A stretch of DNA of 12,500 nucleotides, taken from NCBI RefSeq assembly GCF_026151205.1, contig NC_087081.1, forward strand, positions 4,444,246 to 4,456,745, written 5' to 3'. Below are positions 1-9,300 of this stretch, piece by piece. The DNA comes from Bolinopsis microptera. Lineage: Eukaryota; Ctenophora; Tentaculata; Lobata; Bolinopsidae. The first letter of the stretch is position 1, and each line of letters starts with the position of its first letter. The notes beneath the pieces were generated by a model. It searched no databases, was not told the origin of the DNA, and was given only the letters and a program-made list of their open reading frames with translations. A program made the translations under genes and the position numbers.

Positions 1-95
1 GGCAGGTCCAGAGAGAGAGTCAGGATCAGAGAGAGAGTAAGGATCAGAGAGAGAAAGTCAGGACCAGAGAGCATTAGGACTAGAGCGAGGTTGTT
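1..95. repeat. Purine-rich tandem repeat
   Basis: About four to five copies of an 18-20 bp purine-rich unit built on GGATCAGAGAGAGAGT, decaying toward 95. It is cut by the left edge of the window. Confidence 0.75.
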
Positions 96-144
96 TGTTT
101 GAGTAACATAATAATTTTCAGGAATAAGAAAGCGTAAAAGCGTT

Positions 145-590
145 ATTGGGCTATAAAACCAACTATAATCGATATCTCGTGCAACGTTAGCAGTAACATG
201 AGGAATAGTCACCAAAATGAGTTGCTTGCCTGCTGTGTTTTTTTTGTACTTTGCTCTTTACGCTCAAGTTGCATAGCTGCAATAAACATAATATTGCAAC
301 GAACATTTCTATCTGAAAATTGTGTTAGTACCTACTTGTTCGATTGCCTCGATCTTTCGGTTTCAGCTTAACTCCCTAGGTCATATCATGAGTAGAACCA
401 TAGGATCAAAATATATTGCTTGTTGCTCGTATTAACTATAAAATATCAATTTTGAGGGATAAGGAATTGTTTATATGTTCTGAAACCTAGTTAAATCGAT
501 TTTTCGTGCAATTTCTGATCAGAAACAGTCATCAAAATGAGTTAATAAAAAGGTCGATTTCTCGGTAAATTTTGAGTTTTCGTTCAAATA
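145..590. repeat. Composite dispersed repeat, copy 1
   Basis: It shares ordered blocks with 1070-1450: GGGCT-TAAAACCAA followed by ATCGAT and TCTCGTGCAACGTT; GCCTGCTGTGTTTT; GATTGCCTCGATCTTTCGGT; and GCTTGTTGCTCGTATTAACT. Another partial copy of the ATCGATTT-TCGTGCAA block is at about 490-545. No coding frame is seen; it looks like an old, reshuffled non-coding repeat. Confidence 0.65.
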
Positions 591-815
591 AATATTTTGC
601 TAAGAAGTAAGAACTTAAAAACGCGCATATTCAATCCTCGCGCGAATAAATCATAAGGAGGCGAATATTTTGCTAAGAAAGCGTAGATTTAACTCTTGCG
701 CAAATAAATTATAAGGAGGCGAATATTTTGCTAACAATGCGAAGATTTCATTCTCGTGTAAACAAACTAAAAAGGAGCGTGCAACGCGCGTCAGACCGTT
801 ATTAGGCAAATATTT
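590..815. repeat. 58-bp-type minisatellite, block 1
   Basis: Two to three copies of a unit carrying GGCGAATATTTTGCTAAGAA and GCGTAGATTTAACTCT, ending in a distinctive GGAGCGTGCAACGCGCGTCA segment. The same unit and the same end segment occur at 2505-2850. Confidence 0.8.
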
Positions 816-1069
816 TTTTAAAGAATTCGAGTGAAATCGATTGAAATATCACGAAGTTTTAAGTTTAGAGAGAAACTGGATCATCAGCATATCCATGATT
901 GACGAATTAGTTATTTTACTGTTTACAAACATAACTTAGGTAATTCACAAGAAGTTTTCTTCGAGTTTGACAAAATAGATTTTTCAATATATTTCCCTGG
1001 TGGACTTCAGTGCGTGTTCAGAAGGTAGTTGACTTTAGTTCGGGTCAACTTACGGTCATATCACGTGAT
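816..1069. other. AT-rich non-coding stretch, nothing recognised
   Basis: No open frame of note, no splice-bounded domain and no repeat structure seen. Confidence 0.6.
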
Positions 1070-1450
1070 CGATGTTAGTAGTACCTGTTCGATCATTGAA
1101 GGTGAGGATTGCCTCGATCTTTCGGTCTCAGCTTAAGTTCAACTCCGTAGGTCATGACTCATGATTAGGGCTGTAAAACCAATTTAAATCGATTTCTCGT
1201 GCAACGTTGTACAGGTGAGGAACAGTCACAAAAATGAATTGCTTACCTGCTGTGTTTTGTCGTACTCTGCTCTCCGATCAAGTTCGATCAGTTGAGGTGA
1301 GGATTGCCTCGATCTTACGGTTTCAGCCCTAGGTCAAGAGCTGTAGAACCGAAGGATCAATACAATATACCTACATGTTGGCGTTGCTTGTTGCTCGTAT
1401 TAACTATAAAACATAAATTTTGAGGAATAAGGATTTGTTTATAGGTTCTG
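1070..1450. repeat. Composite dispersed repeat, copy 2
   Basis: Shares the ordered blocks described for 145-590. The GAGGATTGCCTCGATCTT block occurs twice within it, at about 1100 and 1283, so this copy is itself partly duplicated. Confidence 0.65.
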
Positions 1451-2160
1451 AAACCTTGGGCTGTTTAGCAGCTTTCCGCTTCAGTGCATGCTCGGCTCAC
1501 ATCCTTGGATACGAGAACCAGCCCCTTTTGGACCTGGCTCACGTCCGTTATGTGAACACATGCCGAGAGCTCAAACACTTCTTAAAATCCTTTATAATAC
1601 ACAACTACTTACTAAACTGTCATGTGAATAATATGGATCTAGGTAAACTATAGGTAAAAATATAATATTAATCATCAGCTAAAATGTACTAATCTTTGTA
1701 TTCTAAATGGGGAAATCACAAATGATACGTCACTGATTGGGCCATGTGATGTGATACCTAGCTGTGGGAGGCCGGAATAAGAGGTTCCTAGTTGTCGGTC
1801 ACCGCTAAGTTCTAACACTAAAGTTCGCTAGGTAGATTCGCTACTGTCCAATTGTTTAAATTTTGTTGTTTCTAGCGGAGTAAAGTCTAAGTCATAGGTA
1901 CCGCACTCTAGTTCGGAAAATGATGTTTTGTTAAACAAATCGAAGCGGTTACTGTTAGGTAGGTAGTCGTACTCGTACACAGTTATAATTAACAAGTTAA
2001 CATCAACTAAAGTTTAATTGGTAAATATAAACACACTTTAACTTTGAGCGTGTGTTTTAGACCTCATTATAACCGGCATTAGTGCAATAATTCGTACTGT
2101 GGTTTGATATTTGAAACGGGATGAAGTTTAGATTTTTAACTGCTAACACTATAAAGGTAA
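1451..2160. other. Non-coding stretch, no gene supported
   Basis: An open frame on the plus strand (about 1420-1653) covers a less AT-rich segment (1460-1585), but it has no recognisable domain and no convincing start. The rest is AT-rich with nothing recognised. Confidence 0.5.
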
Positions 2161-2187
2161 TCTTTCGCACTACACTGACTACAGTAT

Positions 2188-2237
2188 GTGTCGCACTACA
2201 ATCCAGGTAGCGAACTCTATTATATTCAGTGCGACAC
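2188..2237. repeat. Perfect 10-bp inverted repeat
   Basis: GTGTCGCACT at 2188-2197 and AGTGCGACAC at 2228-2237 are exact reverse complements around a 30-bp spacer. It could be the ends of a tiny transposon remnant or chance; no clear target-site duplication is seen. Confidence 0.6.
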
Positions 2238-2304
2238 AATATCCTATCTTATTTCCAAGTTCAGGTCAGATCCTATCCTTCTTTTGGATCATAAACTCAT
2301 CAAG

Positions 2305-2400
2305 TGATTCGTCAGGCCGGTTCACGTTACTTATTTCGAAGTGATCTTGTGGACGCGATTCGTCGGTCACGTTATGTATTTCGATCCACTGATCATAATT
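2305..2400. repeat. Two-copy imperfect direct repeat
   Basis: GATTCGTC...CACGTTA-TTATTTCGA...GTGATC occurs twice (about 2307-2346 and 2357-2394) with small gaps. Confidence 0.5.
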
Positions 2401-2504
2401 CCTTCGGGTCAGTTCAATCCACGTATACAGTATGTGATCCACTGCAGAGTCGTAAGCAGCATATGATCCTAATTCCTATCACAAATGAAGTTATGTAAAA
2501 TATA

Positions 2505-2850
2505 AGGTGGCAAAGATTTTTCTAAGAAAGCGTAGCTAGATTTAACTCTCCCGCAAATAAATTATAAGGCGGCAAATATTATGCTAAGAAAGCGTAGATT
2601 TAACTCTCCTGCAAATAAATTATAAGGTGGCGAATATTTTGCTAAGAAAGCGTAGATTTAACTCTCGCGCAAATAAATTATAAGGTGGCGAATATTTTGC
2701 TAAGAAAGCGTAGATTTAACTCTCGCGCAAATAAATTATAAGGAGGCGAATATTTTGCTAAGAATGCGAAGATTTCATTCTCGCGTAAACAAACTAAAAA
2801 GGAGCGTGCAGCGCGCGTCAGACCGTTTGGCAAATATTTTGCTAAGAATG
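2505..2850. repeat. 58-bp-type minisatellite, block 2
   Basis: About five copies of the unit with GGCGAATATTTTGCTAAGAA and CGTAGATTTAACTCTC, separated by GCAAATAAATTATAAGG, then the end segment GGAGCGTGCAGCGCGCGTCA. Decayed pieces (GGCAAATATTT...GCTAAGA) continue to about 2995. Confidence 0.85.
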
Positions 2851-3013
2851 CGCATTTTCCTAACGTAAAATTCGCCTCCTTATGAAATATTTGCATCATC
2901 ACGCGCAGCCTGGCAAATACATCATAACACGGCGCATATTTTGCTAAGATGGCAAATATTTCGTTAGCGCGGCAATTATTTGCGTAACATGGCAATGTTG
3001 CAACCCGGGAGGG

Positions 3014-3300
3014 GGCTCTTTATAAAAGTTATGAATGTTCTAATTAATCCTCAGCTCCCACCACTATAGTGTATGTTTACATTGCTCCTTTATAAAAGTT
3101 ATGAATGTTCTAATTAATCACCATCCTCAGCTCCCACCACTATAGTGTATGTTTACATTGCTCCTTTATAAAAGTTATGAATGTTCTAATTATTCACCAT
3201 CCTCAGCTCCCACCACTATAGTGTATGTTTACATTGCTCCTTTATAAAAGTTATGAATGTTCTAATTAATCACCATCCTCAGCTCCCACTACTATTGTGT
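3014..3300. repeat. 76-bp tandem repeat carrying an exon's 3' splice site
   Basis: About four copies with a 76-bp period. Each carries CTTTATAAAAG, then CCTCAG and CTCCCACCACTATAGTGTATG. The last copy (splice at 3282) supplies the acceptor and first codons of the exon starting 3283. Confidence 0.85.
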
Positions 3301-3366
3301 ATGAAACTGTTCAAACTACATTACCCACCAAGGATATGATGACCTATGAAGCTTCAGATGAGTACG
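3283..3366 (+). CDS. Exon: Thr-rich linker before the Tg type-1 domain
   Basis: The acceptor is CCATCCTCAG and the donor is G|GTTAGT. It is 84 nt, entered and left in phase 1, open throughout. It reads PTTIVYETVQTTLPTKD and then an acidic end (ASDEY). No domain is recognised; Thr/Pro content suggests an exposed, possibly O-glycosylated linker. The acceptor and the first codons are also present in three upstream tandem copies. This is the least certain exon because it has no domain signature, but frame and phase fit the next exon exactly. Confidence 0.6.
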
Positions 3367-6300
3367 GTTAGTTAGTGTTTAAATGAAACTTTGTTGAAGG
3401 TTGACAACTTTGTGATATCACTTTGTTTCTCAAATTATCCTGTTTTAATTAAATTATTAATAAACTTTGTTACTGGATTCACGATCATTATTGATAACTT
3501 TACATGTAAGCAAACCTACCACTTCTAACCATCATTACTTTTTTGGAAAAAGGTGGATGGAAAAACAATAATCCTTATCCCAGGATCCTCAGCTGAAGAA
3601 GGGCTGTGTTTTATGGCAGTAAAGGCAGCTCAGATAAGAAAGCAGTACAGTGGTCTGATGATCGTGTATATTCCTACCTGCAGTCAGGACGGGAGCTTTA
3701 CTGCTCTGCAATGTGGTATGTGCACATGTATACACCATGTAACCATGGTTATATATTGTAACCATGGTTACATCGTAGTAATTATTATCTTTAAATTGGT
3801 GATCATTTGGATTGCTAAATTGATGGACGGATAAAAATATGAATGTTTTAAGGCCTTCGAAATGATTCGAAATATCATTGCTTTGCGAGTCGAGTGTGCC
3901 GCGTGTATTTGATTAAATGAGCTATATGCTCCGTATTATTGCTTATATTTTATATTTTACTCGGCGGTCATTAAACTTCCTCGATAGCTATAACTAAATA
4001 AGACTCATGTTTTTACAATAATGTCACAGCAATGAACTACAGCACACTAGCTAACATGTTAAAACAGAATACAGCGCTCACTGCAAACAAGTTCCACACC
4101 TCACTAAAACAGAATACAGAGCTCACTGCAAACAAGTTCCACCATCCACCCCTCACTAAAACAGAATACAGCGCTCACTGCAAACAAGTTCCACCCCTTT
4201 ACCCTCCTTCTTCTTGCATTCACAAAACTTATTGCAACCTCCTTCCTCGTCGTCAAAAAACGCTGTCACATATTCCTCCTTCTTTGCGAACCCAGCAATA
4301 TTGTCCTTGTTAACGTAAGAACACCTGTTCCTACAGGAATTCATCTCGGTTCCATCTCCACAATCATGGGTAACTTCCCCTTCGTCGTTCTCCGTGCAGC
4401 TGCAACGCTCACACCCGTTATGGAAGTTATATCCGAGGAAGGCTGGGGTTGTTTCACCCTTCTTGACGTAGAGACAGCATTTGGTGTTTTCAGTGCACTC
4501 TATATGACCTGTTAATTACAATGTGTGTTTTACATTGTATAAACTACTTTCACAACTACAATTAAATACATTAATTGAGGATGAAGGTATATTTTACCGA
4601 TATTTGAAGTCAAGGCGTTGTTTTACTGACAGTTGTGGCTGCACAACAATATATACAATCAACACCGACTTTTAATGTGTAGGAGTACAGCAACAAAATA
4701 TATATATATACTAGAAACCCGCTAGTCGAAAGCTTTGTTCGAGGAAATTTTAAAAATCAGTTATGTTTTAATTTCTCTTCATCATACAGCTCTGTTATAC
4801 AGTAGACATAATGGAATTTATTTAACAATGGCGACAGCGTTGTTAGTATTAGGATTCCCAAAACGATACTTTTTACCGCATCAAAAAATACCAATCACAA
4901 CCAAAGTTATGAATATAAGTCATAGCGTGAGCGTAAATGTGAGCTAGTTTTGAAGTTATGACGTAGCATACAGCATAACAACGCGCGTAGTTAAGATGTT
5001 CTTGCTCGCGCACGTGCATTTTTATCGTTGCTACGCAACAGCGCAGTAAACCTTTGCTAAAATAACGCCATTATTCTAACGATTATTTAACCTCACTTCC
5101 GACGTTAATTATAAAAAATCTAAAGCCTAAATCAAAATTCTAAGAATGCTATAGCCTATTCCTATCCTTTTTCTACAACCCTGCTAAAAATGGCGAGGTT
5201 TCAACTCCATTTGCGAGCTGGGTTTGGCATCACCAGAGGGTCATTTTGAGGTCGATTTTCGGTGTTTTTTCTTCTATGTCCCCGTTGCCGGGGAAATTTC
5301 GTCAAGTTTAAATTATAGTATAGATATATATATATTGTTGTGCAATGAAAGTGATCCTGCAGATTCATCTGCATAGATATAAGAGCATGTTAAACACTAC
5401 CTTTAATTAACGGCAGCTAATTAATTAACTAATTAATTAACGGCAGCTAAACGTTTATGGTGAAAACAAAATGACACAAGGCTAATTGTAGCAGTTCAAT
5501 AGAACCTACTAACTTACTAAACTCACCATCTGCCCTACACGTGCAAGTTTCGCAACCATCATAGAAGGTATCATAAAGATAATAAACCCTCCTGTTAGCG
5601 TAGCACTCTGGGAGAAGCACCTGTGCAGAGGTGAGTTCCAAACAAGTGAGGGTGAACAGCAGGACTCGGAACATGGTACTTTCCTTTCTGGTTGTGCTTA
5701 GTTTGTAGCGGACTTAGTAACTTTAGTAGTTGAGTAAAAAAGTCATGGTCTGTATCAGTATATATCAGTATATATACGAACATTGAGTAAAGTTGATCTT
5801 CTAATTGAATCGAACTTCCTAAGTAGGTAGTAACGTAGTAACGTACGCCACGTACGAGCAAGGCAATCATGTGGATAATTTGTACAACTATATTTAAAAC
5901 CACCCGTTAAGGGGTATGTACTACAATCCGGGAGGGGGCTTATATATATGCAGACTTATTAATCTTTACTCCTATCAAGAAATCTATAGATAATAAAGTT
6001 CATTGAAAAAAACAGAAAGGGGGGGGGGGGGTAAAAAACAGAAAGAGGGAGGGGGGGTAAAAACAGAAATAGGGGGGGGGGGGGTAAAAACAGAAAGAGG
6101 GGGGGTAAAAACAGAAAGAGGGGTGGGGGTAAAAACAGAAAGAGGGGGGGGGGGGGGGGGGGGGTTAAAAACAGACAAACTTTTAGTTAGCGATCAAATC
6201 ATCGGCTGCTGAAACATTTCTGAAAACTGATATTCACCGATATCAATCAATCAAAGATCAAATTGAATCTCGACTACTTTTCATGATGGGATGATAAAAT

Positions 6301-9300
6301 TGAGCCGGCAAAGTTTTCCTTTGTACTTTCACCCTTAGTACAAACATTTCAATAATTTCATTTTAAGTGAAGGCGTCAACGTTAAGCTAGTGCACTCATT
6401 TTCATGATGCCAGTTAGTGCTGCACCACATAGCCTTAAGTTTGTGAAGCAAAACGGATCGTTTCCAGTGAATATCATCAAAAACTGAGATTTAACTTACA
6501 AATTTGTGGGTTGCCAAAGGACTAAAAGCGTTCAACTATTCCCGCACCACATCTTTACTGTCCAGAGTTTCATATGTTCGATAATGCATTATATTGTGTG
6601 TCATCGATATCATCTTTTGTCAAACTTTCATCTCGACCCAAATCATTACTGTCACGGGGTCCGGACTCTACTGTCACATATAACCCACTTCCTCTACCTG
6701 GACACTACTACTATACTACATATAATATCTTGTTACCAGGACAACAGACCCATATTACCCGGTCACTATAATCTCTTGTTACCATGGACAACAGACCCAT
6801 ATTACCCGGTCACTATAATCTCTTGTTACCAGGACAACAGACGTGCTGGTGTGTAAAAGAAGAAGGGGAGCTGATCACAGAGAGTATAGACCCGACCAGG
6901 GAACTAACTACGGAACAGTGCCTTCTCTACAGAGGAGCCATGTTAGAGGACAATAATGAGATTGAAGGTTCATTTGTTTTTACTTGTAAAGGGGTACTCC
7001 GTACTCTCCTAGTCGTGGCGTGCACTGCAGAGTAATTCCTTGTTCCGACGTATTAATAAGACCCCTCCTCTTTTTATAATTAACATTATTTTAGGAACAT
7101 AATATGTTAGCTTGAAAATAAAGGTATACTAAAACATAAACCCATGACTCCCTCCAGGGGAAGCATTGTGCGTGGTAAAAGCACGTGTTTACGACCTGGG
7201 AGAGCAGTTTAGAGAGGGCTGCAATGTCTGCACGTGCCGGGGAAGGAACAAGATTAATTGTAGTCCTACCACCGAGTGTCAGCAGGGTAAGAAGTGTTAG
7301 TAACAGTGTCAGTAACACTGTAAGAAGTGTTAGTAACAGTGTCAGTAACACTGTAAGAAGTGTTAGTAACAGTGTCAGTAACACTGTAAGAAGTGTTAGT
7401 AACAGTGTCAGTAACACTGTAAGAAGTGTTAGTAACAGTGTCAGTAACACTGTAAGAAGTGTTAGTAACAGTGTCAGTAACACTGTAAGAAGTGTTAGAA
7501 ACAGTGTCAGTAACAATGTACGAAGTGTTAGTAACAGTGTCAGTAACACTGTTAGAAGTGTTAGTAACAGTGTCAGTAACACTGTAAGAAGTGTTAGTAA
7601 CAGTGTCAGTAACACTGTAAGAAGTGTTAGTAACAGTGTCAGTAACACTGTAAGAAGTGTTAGTAACAGTGTCAGTAACACTGTAAGAAGTGTTAGTAAC
7701 AGTGTCAGTAACACTGTAAGAAGTGTTAGTAACAGTGTCAGTAACACTGTAAGAAGTGTTAGTAACAGTGTCAGTAACACTGTTAGAAGTGTTAGTAACA
7801 GTGTCAGTAACACTGTAAGAAGTGTTAGTAACAGTGTCAGTAACACTGTAAGAAGTGTTAGAAACAGTGTCAGTAACAATGTACGAAGTGTTAGTAACAG
7901 TGTCAGTAACACTGTTAGAAGTGTTAGTAACAGTGTCAGTAACACTGTAAGAAGTGTTAGTAACAGTGTCAGTAACACTGTAAGAAGTGTTAGTAACAGT
8001 GTCAGTAACACTGTAAGAAGTGTTAGTAACAGTGTCAGTAACACTGTAAGAAGTGTTAGTAACAGTGTCAGTAACACTGTAAGAAGTGTTAGTAACAGTG
8101 TCAGTAACACTGTTAGAAGTGTTAGTAACAGTGTCAGTAACACTGTAAGAAGTGTTAGTAACAGTGTCAGTAACACTGTAAGAAGTGTTAGTAACAGTGT
8201 CAGTAACATTATAAGAAGTGTCAGTTAAACTGTAAGAAGTGTTAGTAATAGTGTCAGTAAAACTGTAAGAAGTGTTAGTAACAGTGTCAGTAACACTGTA
8301 ATAAGTGTTACTGAGCGAGATTAGATTAACATTTAGATATTTCACTACCAGCTGGTCTGTTCAACGAGGTGATATTACGACGAATTTATTTAAGGAATAA
8401 TAATAAGAACGCATAATATTTAGCTAATAAACGATCACCCAATCACAAAAAAAAAGAAAATTGTTTTTACCTCCATATCGTTCATCAATTTACACTTTGT
8501 ATTTCAGAGGAGATATTCTGCGAGTACTGGGATAAGTTTGACTTCACCTGTTCTTCCTGCACGTGCGATGGCGTGCAGTCCTCTTCCTTCACGTGTCTTA
8601 CTTACGACAGGCACTGTGGAAAAGAGATGTCCCCTGAAGATAATAAAATATGGTGGGTAGAAATCTTAGTAGTGTTGAGCTAGGGGCTTTGAAAACTGTT
8701 GATTATCACTGTTTTGGGATGATAATGATGAGCTATTTTGAGGCTTAAACAGTAGTTAACACTTTAACAGTATGAGTTAGAAATAGTTCTGAAAACAAGT
8801 TTCTTTCCATTTATAATTTTGCATGATCCAGCATGATTGTTGACCTCTTTGTCTCCACATGATTATTGTTGACCACTTTGTCTCCACATGATTGTTGACC
8901 ACTTTGTCTCCACATGATTGTTGACCACTTTGTCTCCACATGATTGTTGACCACTTTGTCTCCACATGATTGTTGACCACTTTGTCTCCACATGATTGTT
9001 GACCACTTTGTCTCCACAGGTTTGCATACACTCAGTCCAACGAGCTGTCCACTGAAACCCCACAAATGGCCGATTTAGAGAACAGAATAGTAGAGGAATA
9101 TGAGATTATATCTGGAGTTACCTTACCTCCAACTTTAACAGAAACTATAACCATGACAGAAACTATAACCATGACAGAAACTCTTCCTATCACAGGTATT
9201 ACATTATTCCCTTCAACTTTCATATTCCTGAACTTTATATTTATATTTATATGCTATTGGTTATTTTTATTTAAACAATACTGTAATTCATAATTTATAA

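Noticed and set aside
1420-1653. Plus-strand 77-codon frame in a less AT-rich segment
   Set aside because: No ATG start, no recognised domain, no matching splice neighbours; also partly inside the dispersed repeat. It might be a decayed fragment but cannot be supported.
2304-2498. Plus-strand 64-codon frame
   Set aside because: GTG start, spans a two-copy non-coding repeat, no domain.
5595-5903. Minus-strand 102-codon frame upstream of and overlapping the nested gene
   Set aside because: It overlaps the signal-peptide exon in another frame and shows no domain or cysteine pattern.
5984-6212. Poly-proline (minus) and poly-glycine (plus) frames
   Set aside because: Translation of the poly-G minisatellite; no start context, domain or splice support.
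7091-8345. Three long open frames (about 350-370 codons) on both strands
   Set aside because: They are products of a 33-bp (11-codon) tandem repeat lacking stops in several frames; the true exon ends at the donor 7286 and the coding frame there meets TAG at once.
8777-9065. Minus-strand frames rich in CGDKVVNNHVE-type repeats
   Set aside because: Shadow of the 26-bp intronic array.
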